Positions 23,772 to 32,865 are shown, counted from the stretch's first letter. The stretch: 47,138 nt of DNA from Candidatus Heimdallarchaeota archaeon LC_3 (GCA_001940645.1 MDVS01000111.1:1-47138), one strand, 5' to 3'. Made by a program: numbers and translations. The notes: generated by a model from the letters alone, not told the origin.

Positions 23772-24485
23772 ATGACTTTGATTATGAAATTAAAATATGA
23801 AAATATTATAAATTCGAATCTTGATACTAGATTATCAATTATTCTAGTAACGTTCAATGCGGTTGGTATTATTTCGATATTTGATAATGAATTGCTTTTC
23901 TTACTTCTCATATTCCACTTAGTACTCTTCTTTTTTTTACCTCAAAAGTCAAGTAAGCAATTGTTGGTTCCTTTAATATTTATTAGTTTTTTCTTATTTC
24001 TTATGTATTTTATAGAAATTTTATCAATTGCTGAATTTACCATAGGAATTATGAAATTATATAATTTAAATATATTATTCACATGGTTTTATCTAGGAAA
24101 TTCACCTCGGGAATTAGCTGAAGCAATGATTTGGTTTAGAGTTCCTTATTCTTGGGCTTGGACGATATCCTCATCTTTCAGATTTATTGATTTATTTATC
24201 AATGAAACAAAGGATATTTTTATTGTTCAATTACTAAGAGGAATTCCATTAGACGGAAATATTTTTCAACGTATGAAATTCATTCCTTCTATTATTTTAC
24301 CTTTGTTTATAAGAGTACAAATAAGAAATCAACAATTAACTGAAGCGCTATTTATTAGAGGGTGGAATCCGTATCACAAAAAGAGTATGTATGTTAAAAA
24401 AAAATTTCTGATGAAAAATAATTTATTTTGGTCTTTTACTTATTTACTTGGGATAACACCACTAATTTTAATCCAAAATTTCTAA
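23772..24485 (+). CDS. ecfT: ECF transporter transmembrane protein EcfT
   Basis: This protein has 237 residues and about five TMs. The two cytoplasmic coupling helices carry ARG-type motifs: LLRGIP near residue 155 and ALFIRGWNP near residue 200, the elements that contact the EcfA grooves. WFRVPYSWAWTISSSFRF is typical of the family. Its stop overlaps the 3' end of nadC on the other strand by 18 bp, so the two operons converge. Confidence 0.88.
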   Translation: MTLIMKLKYENIINSNLDTRLSIILVTFNAVGIISIFDNELLFLLLIFHLVLFFFLPQKSSKQLLVPLIFISFFLFLMYFIEILSIAEFTIGIMKLYNLNILFTWFYLGNSPRELAEAMIWFRVPYSWAWTISSSFRFIDLFINETKDIFIVQLLRGIPLDGNIFQRMKFIPSIILPLFIRVQIRNQQLTEALFIRGWNPYHKKSMYVKKKFLMKNNLFWSFTYLLGITPLILIQNF

Positions 24486-25343
24486 TGAAAAATCGATATT
24501 TTTTATTGAATGGGTTATACTTCCCAAAGAAATAATATCAACACCAGTTTTACTATATTCTTCTAGATTTGATAAATTTATACCCCCACTTGCTTCAACT
24601 AAAATGGAATTATCAACTGTTTTAATTTTCTTGACAATTTCACCTATTTTATCAGCTGAAAAATTATCTAACATTATGATATCAGCTCCAGCTTTAGCTG
24701 CTTCAATTGCTTGGATTTTAGTTTCTGTTTCTACTTCAATTTTATGGGTAAATGATGAATACTTTTTAGTTCTTTTAATAGCATCTGTAATTGATTCAAA
24801 AAATTTCAGATGATTATTTTTTAGCATCACTTCATCTGAAAGACTCAATCTATGAGTATTCCCTCCACCAACTAATACAGCATATTTTTCAAAGAGCCGT
24901 AACCCTGGAGTGGTTTTCCGAGTTGCACTTATTATCGGGATGTTGGCATTATTGGCACTAATTGATTTTTTTACAATTGAATTTGCTTTTGATGTAGAAG
25001 AAGCAATTGATGAAAGTCTTCCTAATAAATTGAGAACAAGTCTCTCAGCTGATAAGATGTTTGTGTTTAATCCCTCTACTGTTAAAATTACCAACGGAGT
25101 ACTTTCAATATTAATTCCATCTGAAAAATTAGTCGATATTTCACAATCTAATAAATTAAAAATAAATTTTGCAATGGGAAGACCTGCAATAATAGCTTTT
25201 TCTTTAAGTATGACATCAGCCTTTATTGATCTTTTAGGAACAGAAATTGAACTTATATCCCAAAATGGAATGTCTTCATTTAGAAAATTCTCGATTATCG
25301 GTTTAAGTTTCCAATTTGGTAAGAATGATTCGAAATCTACCAT
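24468..25343 (-). CDS. nadC: nicotinate-nucleotide pyrophosphorylase (quinolinate phosphoribosyltransferase)
   Basis: This protein has 291 residues, the usual ~280-300. Signature blocks are present: SATRKTTPGLRLFEKYAV, then GGGNTHRLSLSDEVMLKNNH, and the barrel stretches HKIEVET, ADIIMLDN, ILVEASGGI and ISLGSITHS. NadC converts quinolinate and PRPP to nicotinate mononucleotide in de novo NAD synthesis. NadA and NadB are not in the window, but NadM (44251), a later step, is. It is convergent with ecfT and transcribed alone. Confidence 0.95.
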   Translation of the reverse strand: MVDFESFLPNWKLKPIIENFLNEDIPFWDISSISVPKRSIKADVILKEKAIIAGLPIAKFIFNLLDCEISTNFSDGINIESTPLVILTVEGLNTNILSAERLVLNLLGRLSSIASSTSKANSIVKKSISANNANIPIISATRKTTPGLRLFEKYAVLVGGGNTHRLSLSDEVMLKNNHLKFFESITDAIKRTKKYSSFTHKIEVETETKIQAIEAAKAGADIIMLDNFSADKIGEIVKKIKTVDNSILVEASGGINLSNLEEYSKTGVDIISLGSITHSIKNIDFSLEILD

Positions 25344-25448
25344 CTAAAATCGGTTTCCATCTTTTTTTGAAATCTAAGGGTCAAAATATTGTTAAAATTA
25401 ATTATAATTAAAAACTACAGCAAATAAAAAAAAGGTAAATTCGTTATT

Positions 25449-26366
25449 TTATTCATATCGTCCATGAGTTATTATTTCATTGCCGTTTTCTGTCAAGAAA
25501 ATTGTATCTTCCGATTGGGCTACTATACCCTTACTTTTTTCCATCAAAGGAGCATAAGATGCCCAGCCATCTATATCACAAACTCTTGAAATTTTTCTAT
25601 ATCTAGTTTGAGGTGTAATAGTTAAAAATCTAGCTGCATTACGTGCAGAAAATGGTAACTGTTTGTATTGTTTCCAAATTTCCTTCCCTAATGCTGTTTT
25701 AGGCCTTCTAGTAGAAGAAAAAATGAGGGGTGGATTTTTTGGAGCATCAATAACATACCCTGCTGATCCATCCGTAGCAAAGGGTTCAATTGCAATTAAC
25801 ATTCCTTCTTCAAGTTTTTTATTAGAAAACATGTTAAGGTTTCCGACATTGGGTATGGAAATTCCTGCATGTAGTATTCCTTTTTCTATCGAATGACCGG
25901 TTAAGTTTCGGATCGGTTTCAATCCATATTTTTCAATTGTTGACTGAATGGCTTTTCCAAGCTCAGAAATTTTTATTCCTGGTTTAGCGATATCAATTGC
26001 TGCTTCTAATGACTTCTTAGAAGCTTCGATAATTTTATCATTATATTCGCCGATTCCAAAACTCCTTGCACAGTCAGTAATATTAAAATTTATTGCTACT
26101 CCTAAATCAATTTTTAAAATGCCATTTTCTGGAACAATACGATCCTCTATAACTCTTGCTGTGTCATGAGCAGCAATTTCATTAGCGGAAACACAAGTAG
26201 GAAAAGCAGGCATTGCATTAGGTTGTGATCTAAAGGATTTTTCAATAATATCGACGATATCAGCAATTCTTTTCCCTGGAATTATCATAGGTTCAATTTT
26301 TTTGAGAACAGAAGAAATAATTTTTCCTCCATTTTTCAAATCCTCTAAATCTTTCTCAGAATACAT
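25449..26366 (-). CDS. map: methionine aminopeptidase, type II
   Basis: This gene encodes 305 residues from the ATG at 26366. An ATG at 26426 would add a hydrophobic 20 residues and lies next to a TATA-type sequence, which would leave it untranscribed. Metal ligands are visible: Asp in KIDLG, Asp in ITDCARSF, His in GHSIEKGILH, Glu in IAIEPFAT and Glu in QSEDTIFL, with FPTCVSANEIAAHD upstream. The type II helical insert is present. The protein removes N-terminal Met from new proteins. Confidence 0.93.
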   Translation of the reverse strand: MYSEKDLEDLKNGGKIISSVLKKIEPMIIPGKRIADIVDIIEKSFRSQPNAMPAFPTCVSANEIAAHDTARVIEDRIVPENGILKIDLGVAINFNITDCARSFGIGEYNDKIIEASKKSLEAAIDIAKPGIKISELGKAIQSTIEKYGLKPIRNLTGHSIEKGILHAGISIPNVGNLNMFSNKKLEEGMLIAIEPFATDGSAGYVIDAPKNPPLIFSSTRRPKTALGKEIWKQYKQLPFSARNAARFLTITPQTRYRKISRVCDIDGWASYAPLMEKSKGIVAQSEDTIFLTENGNEIITHGRYE

Positions 26367-26431
26367 TAATGTTAATCCTAAATTAGAAATAATTGTTATT
26401 TGATGAAATATTTTTAATTTTGACATAAATT

Positions 26432-26443
26432 ATTTTTTATAAA
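26432..26443 (-). promoter_or_regulatory. candidate TATA box for map
   Basis: The minus strand reads TTTATAAAAAAT here. An archaeal start site ~25 bp downstream would be near 26410, after the ATG at 26426 and before the one at 26366. This favours the shorter protein. Confidence 0.35.
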
Positions 26444-26723
26444 CAAAATTTATTAAACAACTCCACATACAAACAAATACATTTAGTACATTGAAATTTT
26501 AATTAACATCGGTCTTTTCAAATACTACTCCAAATAAAAGGTTAATATTGTTACTTAACAATAAAAAGAATGTTGTAAAAAAACTCATAAATCTTGACAA
26601 AAACCTAAATAATTGTTATAAACCCGAGAAATAGATGTTTTAGTCAATTTAAAGGACTCAAAAGAGTTAAAAACCTAAGAGCATTAATAATAAAATTTTA
26701 AGAATTAACATAACGGTTAGCAC

Positions 26724-27287
26724 ATGTCCTTTTTATCACGATTAGCCAGAGCCCGTCAAAAAAGAAAACAAACTGTAAAAGTAGCATGGTTAGGCTTAGA
26801 TTTTGCAGGAAAAACTACAATTATAAGAAAGATCTCTACAGGAGCATTTGATGATAGTACAAAAAGGACCCTTGGTATGAATGTGGATGAATTTCAATCA
26901 GAAGGTATAAAATTTGTTAGTTGGGATATTGGAGGACAGGAAACTTTTAGAAGTTCCTTATGGCGAAGTTATATGGCCGGTTCCCAAGGAATTATTTTTG
27001 TGGTAGATTCTGCTGATTCTGATCGATTTTCAGAAGCTAGAACTGAATTATGGAATTATGTTTTAGACAACTCAGAAGTTCATGATATTCCGATTCTTAT
27101 TTTAGCAAATAAGCAAGATTTACCTGCAGCTGCGAATGCAGGTGAAATAGCACGTAGTTTACATCTTCACAAAGTATATAATCATTCTTATGCAATTTTT
27201 CCAACATCAGCAAAGACTGCTTTCAACTTAGAGGAAGCATTGGAATGGTTAAGGCAAAGAATAGTAGAAATCCTTGACAAAGATTAA
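26724..27287 (+). CDS. Arf-family small GTPase
   Basis: This protein has 187 residues. All G-motifs are present: G1 GLDFAGKTT, G2 Thr in KRTLGM, G3 WDIGGQE (the Arf/Sar type, W and GGQ), G4 NKQD and G5-like SAK. The N-terminus is a basic amphipathic helix (SFLSRLARARQKRKQ) with no Gly2 for myristoylation. Arf/Sar proteins in eukaryotes drive membrane coat assembly, and Asgard genomes carry many such GTPases. It is transcribed alone after a ~300-bp gap. Roadblock and longin-like proteins elsewhere in the window are possible partners (inference). Confidence 0.92.
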   Translation: MSFLSRLARARQKRKQTVKVAWLGLDFAGKTTIIRKISTGAFDDSTKRTLGMNVDEFQSEGIKFVSWDIGGQETFRSSLWRSYMAGSQGIIFVVDSADSDRFSEARTELWNYVLDNSEVHDIPILILANKQDLPAAANAGEIARSLHLHKVYNHSYAIFPTSAKTAFNLEEALEWLRQRIVEILDKD

Positions 27288-27512
27288 ATATGATCCTCTG
27301 TTATCGAATTATAGAAAATGAATTTGTTAAAATTACTGGTATTTTATTTCAAAATATTTTCTTCTTATTTTGATCAAAAAAATCAAATTTTTAATTACTT
27401 TTGATAAATTTCCTTTAATCCAAGTAATATAAAAAATGATAAAGGTTAGTATAATCATATAAAAAAATATAATATTTTATAAAAATATTATAGCAATCTG
27501 AGGAAAATCCAT

Positions 27513-28496
27513 ATGGCTGAGTCTGAATATTTTCAAGCTGTTATTGATACGTGTAAATTATTATCATTGAAAACTGTAAATTTTTCCGATTCTGATAATA
27601 ATAATGATTCTTTAACCAATTCAATCTATTTTCAATTAGATAAAATAGAAATAGAATTAGATAAAAATGTACCTAGAATTTCTCCATTATATTCTGCATT
27701 GAATATTGATAAAGAATCAATACAAAGCCAATCTAATTATTGGGAAGGAGTAAGAGATACTACAAACTTAATAAGAAACTATTTATCTTATAATAAAAAA
27801 AATTTTACTCGAGAAGACTACGAATTATTTTTACAAGAAATATTAGTAAAATCCTCACAAAAGCTTGAACCAAGAACTTCACCTTTAATTGATAAACTAG
27901 GTTTGAAAATCGATATTCAGCATGAAAATATTCACAAAAGTAGCCAAAAACAAGAATTAAATGAAATTGATACATTTACAAAAGAAATAAATCAAAAAAT
28001 TACTTCATCGGAAAAACTCACATCACCTATCACTAACAGGGATGAACAAGAACTTTTTGAGGAAAAAATTCAAGAAAGTGATACAAAAATTTCTTTTGAA
28101 GCTGATCCATTTTCAGAAGAAATAAATCAAGAAAAAACATTACCAATTAATGAATCATCTAAGACAGTGACAACATGGGAATTTGAAACTCCAGTTGAAA
28201 ATAAAAATCTTGAAAAATCTGAGGAAATGGTAGAATTAGCGTTAGAAGAATTAAAACGAGAAAATACAATTTCAAACATTAGGAATGGGTTATTATCCCA
28301 GATTAATAGTGAAATAACAAAATTAGATTCAGAAACAGAAATCAAGCCAAAAGAAGTAGAAAAACAGATCCCTATTGTTCAGCTATCCCCAAAAATTGAA
28401 GAAAAAGATATTCTTAATGAAAATGAATCTTTTTCCTCTTCTCTCAAAGATGCACTGAAAATGCTTCGCTCAGATGAAGATAATATTGAAGATTAA
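27513..28496 (+). CDS. acidic protein of unknown function with disordered C-terminal half
   Basis: This protein has 327 residues. Residues ~1-130 look like a helical domain (SEYFQAVIDTCKLLSLKT, YWEGVRDTTNLIRNYLSY, FTREDYELFLQEILVKSS). The rest is Glu/Ser/Thr/Lys-rich and low in complexity, with a few recurring EEINQ and FEEK-like stretches. The end is a short helix (SLKDALKMLRSDEDNIED). No family was recognised. It heads a same-strand run with the TrmB-like regulator (60 bp later) and glpK, so it may be part of that operon. Confidence 0.65.
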   Translation: MAESEYFQAVIDTCKLLSLKTVNFSDSDNNNDSLTNSIYFQLDKIEIELDKNVPRISPLYSALNIDKESIQSQSNYWEGVRDTTNLIRNYLSYNKKNFTREDYELFLQEILVKSSQKLEPRTSPLIDKLGLKIDIQHENIHKSSQKQELNEIDTFTKEINQKITSSEKLTSPITNRDEQELFEEKIQESDTKISFEADPFSEEINQEKTLPINESSKTVTTWEFETPVENKNLEKSEEMVELALEELKRENTISNIRNGLLSQINSEITKLDSETEIKPKEVEKQIPIVQLSPKIEEKDILNENESFSSSLKDALKMLRSDEDNIED

Positions 28497-28556
28497 ATTT
28501 AATAAATATCTTTGTTATCTATCCTGAAGTTTGTGATTTTAATGGTTGGAATAAGA

Positions 28557-29639
28557 ATGAAAAAAGAAGATATTGAAAAAATATCCAAAATATTACATTT
28601 AGAAGACAACGAAAATCTTATTACAGTTTATTTAACTTTATTGAATATTGGAAATGGAACCCTTGGACAAATTAGCTCCATTGTTGGATTCGATTATATT
28701 ACTACAAGTAATATTTTAGATGATTTAATCTTACAAGGATTTGTTAAAAAAATTGGTGTAATTCCTAGATATTATTGTTTGGAGCCTTTTCTAGATAGCT
28801 TAGTTAGGAGTATTGATAATGTATCAAATAAAGCGATTTTAGAGATGGTAGAGAAAAGGGTTGAAAAAACTCCTTTAGTTCTTATTGATAAAGTAGAAAT
28901 GTTTGAAGATTATATCCGACAAGCATTAAATCATAAGAAAGATGAATTAATAAAAGAGTTTTCTTCAATAAGTGATAGCAATAACCTGTTAGATTCCTTT
29001 ATAGATCATACAATCGAAACAGTATCTGTAACTGCATTTGATTTAATTAAAAATGCTGAAAAAAGTGGTAAAAGAGTTCTAAAAGATACAATTAAGAAGG
29101 ATATTCAACCCTTAATATTGTTATTAGAAGACATTCAAAAAAAAGTAAAAAAAATACTTGAAAGCAGTAGAGCAATAGACGTTGAAGACAAAGAACTCCC
29201 CACCGATATTCTTTTTGGTGAAAGCTCTGTTCTTGCTATGATGAAGGATTTAATATTAAGAGCTAGAAGCAATTTAACAATTCTTATGCCTAAACCCGAA
29301 TTGCAGAGTATTATTCTAATTTCAGAACAGATTTTATCAAAAAGTATAAAAGTAACTATCACGGGAAATTTAGAAAAAATTCCACAATCCATTCTCAAAA
29401 GGTTAAATCCTGATACCTCAGCAGGATCAGTTCAATTACGACAGAGCTCAGAAGTAAATTCTTGGGCTATTATCAAGGATAATGAAGAAATACTTTTTGC
29501 TCCTGATGTCTCTGGGACAGAATTAATGGTGGGCATTTGGTTACAAGCTTCTATGAAAGGATTAGAACAACTCATCTATCAATTTTCAACTCAAATTCGA
29601 ACAATGGCTTCACGTGCTCAAAATATTCAACTGAAATAA
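28557..29639 (+). CDS. TrmB-like transcriptional regulator
   Basis: This gene encodes 360 residues from the ATG at 28557. The start at 28512 adds 15 hydrophobic residues, and a GGA lies just upstream of the chosen ATG. Residues ~5-75 are the TrmB winged helix (LEDNENLITVYLTLLNIGNG, GFVKKIGVIPRYYCLEP), followed by a long coiled-coil (~90-205) and a C-terminal effector domain (~220-360, MMKDLILRARSNLTILMP, SWAIIKDNEEILFAPD). TrmB proteins are archaeal sugar- or polyol-responsive regulators. It lies 19 bp upstream of glpK, so glycerol-linked control is plausible. Confidence 0.8.
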   Translation: MKKEDIEKISKILHLEDNENLITVYLTLLNIGNGTLGQISSIVGFDYITTSNILDDLILQGFVKKIGVIPRYYCLEPFLDSLVRSIDNVSNKAILEMVEKRVEKTPLVLIDKVEMFEDYIRQALNHKKDELIKEFSSISDSNNLLDSFIDHTIETVSVTAFDLIKNAEKSGKRVLKDTIKKDIQPLILLLEDIQKKVKKILESSRAIDVEDKELPTDILFGESSVLAMMKDLILRARSNLTILMPKPELQSIILISEQILSKSIKVTITGNLEKIPQSILKRLNPDTSAGSVQLRQSSEVNSWAIIKDNEEILFAPDVSGTELMVGIWLQASMKGLEQLIYQFSTQIRTMASRAQNIQLK

Positions 29640-29658
29640 TGTATTGCATTTGATTGAA

Positions 29659-31155
29659 ATGAAATATACTTTGGTCGTTGATACTGGTACCACTGGAACG
29701 AGAAGTTCAGTTTATAACGAAATTGGGAATATAACAGGATCAAATTATTTAGAACACAACCAATTCTTTCCAAACCCAGGTTTTGTTGAACACAATCCAT
29801 TAGAAATATTTCAGAACACCGTTAAAACTATGAAAAAGGCATTAGAACAATCAAAGATAAATTTTAATGATATTTCTGCTGTTGGGATAACTAATCAGAG
29901 AGAAACTGTAGTTATTTGGGACAAAAATGGGAATCCCCTTGCTCCTGCAATTGTTTGGCAAGACACACGAACGATAAATATTTGCAAAAGTCTAGAATTA
30001 CTAATTGATAATAAAGAAATTAATAAAATCACAGGACTTTTAATAAATACCTATTTTTCAGGCGTAAAACTCAAATGGTTTAATGAAAACCTTATAAATT
30101 TGAAGGGGAAAAAAATTTATTGGGGTACAATCGACTCATGGTTAATTTGGAAATTAACAAAAAATTCAAATCATGTAATTGATTGCACCAATGCCTCCAG
30201 AACACTCTTAATGGATATTAAAACATTAGAATGGTCTCAAGAATTAATTAATATTTTAGGAATTCCCAAAAATTTTAATTTCCCTGAAATAAAGCCATCC
30301 ATTTGTTTGGAACAACCTTTTGGATATGTAAATAAAAAGATATTGGGTTTCAATAAGGATGTTCCTATAAATATTGTGTTAGGAGACCAACAAGCTGCAT
30401 TATTTGGCCAAGCTTGTTATGAACCAGGGGAACTAAAAAATACGTATGGAACTGGATGCTTCACACTGATCAATACTGGAGAATTAAAATATTCTTCAAA
30501 TAAACTTCTTTCCACTGTTGCATATCAAATATCGGGTAAAAATCCTATCTATGCATTAGAAGGAGCAACTCCAATTGCTGGAGCTGCAATACAATGGTTA
30601 AAGGATGGGTTAGGCATAATAAAGACGTTAGAGGAAAGTGAATTGTTAGCGAATCAAGTAGATAACTCAGGAGGGGTGATTGTTGTGCCTGCTTTTACAG
30701 GATTATTTTCACCCTATTGGGATCCCTCCGCACGTGGTACTATTTTTGGAATAGAAAGAAGTACCAAAAAAGAGCACATAATAAGAGCTACTCTCGAAGG
30801 AATTGCTTGGTCGACGGAAGAATTAATTCTGTCAATAAAAAATGATATTGGATTAAATATTGCAATAGAGAATATTAAAGTTGATGGGGGAGCATGTAAA
30901 AATTCTCTTTTGTTACAAATGCAAGCCGATTATTCTCAAGTGCGAATAGATAGACCTAGCAATATTGAATCCACAAGTCTTGGTGCTCATTTAGCTTTAA
31001 AAGTATCACTGGATGAAGTTCGTTCTGAAAAGGAATTAAAACATCTCTGGAAAAGCGAAAAGAGTTTTTATCCAAAAATTAATATCGAAGAGAGAAATAA
31101 ACAATTTAATAAATGGAAAATTGCAATTTCAAGATGTAGGAATTGGATTAGTTAA
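29659..31155 (+). CDS. glpK: glycerol kinase
   Basis: This gene encodes 498 residues from the ATG at 29659. The TTG at 29644 adds five residues not seen in the family. FGGY kinase features are present: LVVDTGTTGTRSSVYN at the N-terminus, the catalytic region around GITNQRETVVIWD, AIVWQDTRT, LGDQQAALFGQACYEPG, and the ATP side GTGCFTLINTG, IAGAAIQWLKDGLG, YWDPSARGTI and VDGGACKNSLLLQMQADYS. It phosphorylates glycerol to sn-glycerol 3-phosphate, whose onward fate in archaea is not settled by this window. It follows a TrmB-like regulator. No glycerol dehydrogenase or facilitator gene is adjacent. Confidence 0.93.
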   Translation: MKYTLVVDTGTTGTRSSVYNEIGNITGSNYLEHNQFFPNPGFVEHNPLEIFQNTVKTMKKALEQSKINFNDISAVGITNQRETVVIWDKNGNPLAPAIVWQDTRTINICKSLELLIDNKEINKITGLLINTYFSGVKLKWFNENLINLKGKKIYWGTIDSWLIWKLTKNSNHVIDCTNASRTLLMDIKTLEWSQELINILGIPKNFNFPEIKPSICLEQPFGYVNKKILGFNKDVPINIVLGDQQAALFGQACYEPGELKNTYGTGCFTLINTGELKYSSNKLLSTVAYQISGKNPIYALEGATPIAGAAIQWLKDGLGIIKTLEESELLANQVDNSGGVIVVPAFTGLFSPYWDPSARGTIFGIERSTKKEHIIRATLEGIAWSTEELILSIKNDIGLNIAIENIKVDGGACKNSLLLQMQADYSQVRIDRPSNIESTSLGAHLALKVSLDEVRSEKELKHLWKSEKSFYPKINIEERNKQFNKWKIAISRCRNWIS

Positions 31156-31164
31156 TTTATTATA

Positions 31165-31890
31165 TCATAAATCATCAATATATTCTTTTATTTCTGTAAA
31201 ATCATTATAATCAAATCGATCTGGACTATCATTACCCCAATCTGTTAGAATTCCACCATGATAACTAATTAAGGTTCCGTAAACTGGCATTCCTGATATA
31301 GAAGTAGATCTGGTGAGTAAAGCAAGTGCAGCACGATCAACAATCTCGATATTATATTCTTCTGCTTTAGTCACAATAATTTCTTGAGCAGCATCAATAT
31401 TAGATTCATAATCATCCAAAATAATATCGTCAATATATAAAATATTTAGTTCTTGACCCTCAAACTTTGCTAATTTCTCATTTAAGAATTCATCTGTATA
31501 TTCATCAAATATTGATTCATCTTCATGAGATTTCAATAACGTTTTAGGCTTTATGTAAGTCCAGGGATAGTCATCAACATGATTTTCCAAAACATCGACT
31601 AAAACAAGTGCTCCACGTGAAATCCATATTATCAGCCAATTTTCATCCTTCAGACGTTTATACATTTTTTGCCAATCTTTCTCAGACCAGCGAATAAGAG
31701 TATTAATAGCTAAAGGAGCAAAAGATGATCCAACCGCATTGGATTCTGGGATAGCATTACGGTAGATAAGTAAATTCGTAGATTTGTTCAATCTACTTAA
31801 AAGTCTATTATATTCATTTTTTGGAGCTGCCCGTCCTTCCTCTCTTAATAATTCAGCAACTTCTTTTCTACTCATAGATAAAAAGAACAT
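31165..31890 (-). CDS. phosphoribosyltransferase-fold protein with degenerate PRPP loop
   Basis: This is a 241-residue soluble protein. Residues 86-103 (LIIWISRGALVLVDVLEN) resemble the ISRGG(L)V start of type I PRTases. Residues 150-172 (ILYIDDIILDDYESN then a helix AAQEII) align with the PRPP-binding loop VDDVxxTGxT, but the TGxT part is replaced by DDYES. A strand-turn with ALALLTRST and PVYGTLIS follows, as in Xpt/Gpt-like proteins. It could be a nucleotide- or ligand-binding relative without transferase activity. The assignment is by eye. It is convergent with glpK (9 bp). Confidence 0.5.
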   Translation of the reverse strand: MFFLSMSRKEVAELLREEGRAAPKNEYNRLLSRLNKSTNLLIYRNAIPESNAVGSSFAPLAINTLIRWSEKDWQKMYKRLKDENWLIIWISRGALVLVDVLENHVDDYPWTYIKPKTLLKSHEDESIFDEYTDEFLNEKLAKFEGQELNILYIDDIILDDYESNIDAAQEIIVTKAEEYNIEIVDRAALALLTRSTSISGMPVYGTLISYHGGILTDWGNDSPDRFDYNDFTEIKEYIDDL

Positions 31891-32001
31891 AATTATTGGA
31901 TTTCACATAATTATTTTAAATTTAATGGTATTGAATTATCATTATCTGGTTAATTAAGTATTTCAAGCATATTTAAGTAAAAAAAAGTTAGTAAATGAAT
32001 T

Positions 32002-32865
32002 TCAAGGTTTTTTTGATGCATAATTTTTAAAATCTATAATAATTTCATCTTTAACAAGAGTAAAGGTCATTCGTCTGTCTTGAATTTTATCTTTATATTC
32101 AATAATATCAGAAAATTTGTCATTTGACAAAACATAGCCATTAAATTTAAGGGCAGCCTCTAAAATGAATTTATCATCGTATGCTTTTGCTGGGGTTTGA
32201 ATGTATCTACCTCTTTCTATATCATTAATAAATTCTGATCGTTCTTCTTCTAGTATTCTGTATTTCAATGAAGGAGACACGAAACAAATAACTTCGAATC
32301 CTTTTGCTATTAATAATTCTTGAGCAAGCTTAATGTTTTCAACTGTAGCGGGACGAGAATCACAAGCTAGGTTTGCACCGTCGATAATTACGATATTATT
32401 TGGCTTTTTTGAGATCTTTTGGATATTCTGATCATTTTTTGATAAAAATTTTTCACAAATCATGCATTTATTTGTTTTTTGGTTATGATTTTTAACTTGG
32501 TGCCAAGAATGATATTTATAATTACAATGGTTACATTTAATAACGTTATTCTTTAAAGGCAACAAACAGATAATGCAATGACTTAGCAATAGAGAATTTT
32601 GAATCTTTTCTTGAGAAATAGATCTATCAAGTATTAAAGAAAAGAATCCACCAGTAATAAAAGGAATTGTGAGAATAAAGAAAATAAAAATACTTGTTCC
32701 TTTGAAATTCAAATTAATTGTTTTTATATTTAGCTTAACAAAAATTAACATTGAAAAATAAGCAATTAGAGTAAAACCTATAGAAGAAATAATAATTAAT
32801 ATAATCAGATAATCTAATCTTGATTTCAATCTGGAAAATTCTTTAAATTTAAGCATGCAAATCAC
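32002..32865 (-). CDS. membrane-anchored RING-like zinc finger plus NYN (Zc3h12a/Regnase-type) putative RNase
   Basis: This is a 287-residue protein in three parts. Residues ~18-44 and ~57-79 are two TMs. Residues 97-137 form a treble-clef/RING-like zinc finger with ligands C97, C100, C111, C114, H119, H122, C134 and C137 (CIIC, CNHC, H, H, CMIC). Residues 157-277 are a NYN/PIN-like nuclease with the Zc3h12a signature: IDGANLA (D162, N165), YDDKFI (D230, D231), LSNDKFSD (D249, D253) and a terminal strand pair (RMTFTLVKDEIII). These six positions correspond to the metal-binding and catalytic acidic set of Regnase-1. It is predicted to be a membrane-tethered, Mg-dependent RNase. The RING-like module could bind ubiquitin machinery or protein partners, which is not shown. 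Confidence 0.8.
   Translation of the reverse strand: MICMLKFKEFSRLKSRLDYLIILIIISSIGFTLIAYFSMLIFVKLNIKTINLNFKGTSIFIFFILTIPFITGGFFSLILDRSISQEKIQNSLLLSHCIICLLPLKNNVIKCNHCNYKYHSWHQVKNHNQKTNKCMICEKFLSKNDQNIQKISKKPNNIVIIDGANLACDSRPATVENIKLAQELLIAKGFEVICFVSPSLKYRILEEERSEFINDIERGRYIQTPAKAYDDKFILEAALKFNGYVLSNDKFSDIIEYKDKIQDRRMTFTLVKDEIIIDFKNYASKKP

Noticed and set aside
24468..25343. NadC next to the ECF operon taken as evidence for niacin import
   Set aside because: The genes converge and overlap only at their 3' ends, so they are not one operon. The DUF4430-like partner points elsewhere.
26367..26426. Twenty extra N-terminal residues on methionine aminopeptidase as a signal or anchor
   Set aside because: A TATA-like sequence is just upstream, so transcription likely starts within this stretch. 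The residues are not long enough for a TM with a charged lead.
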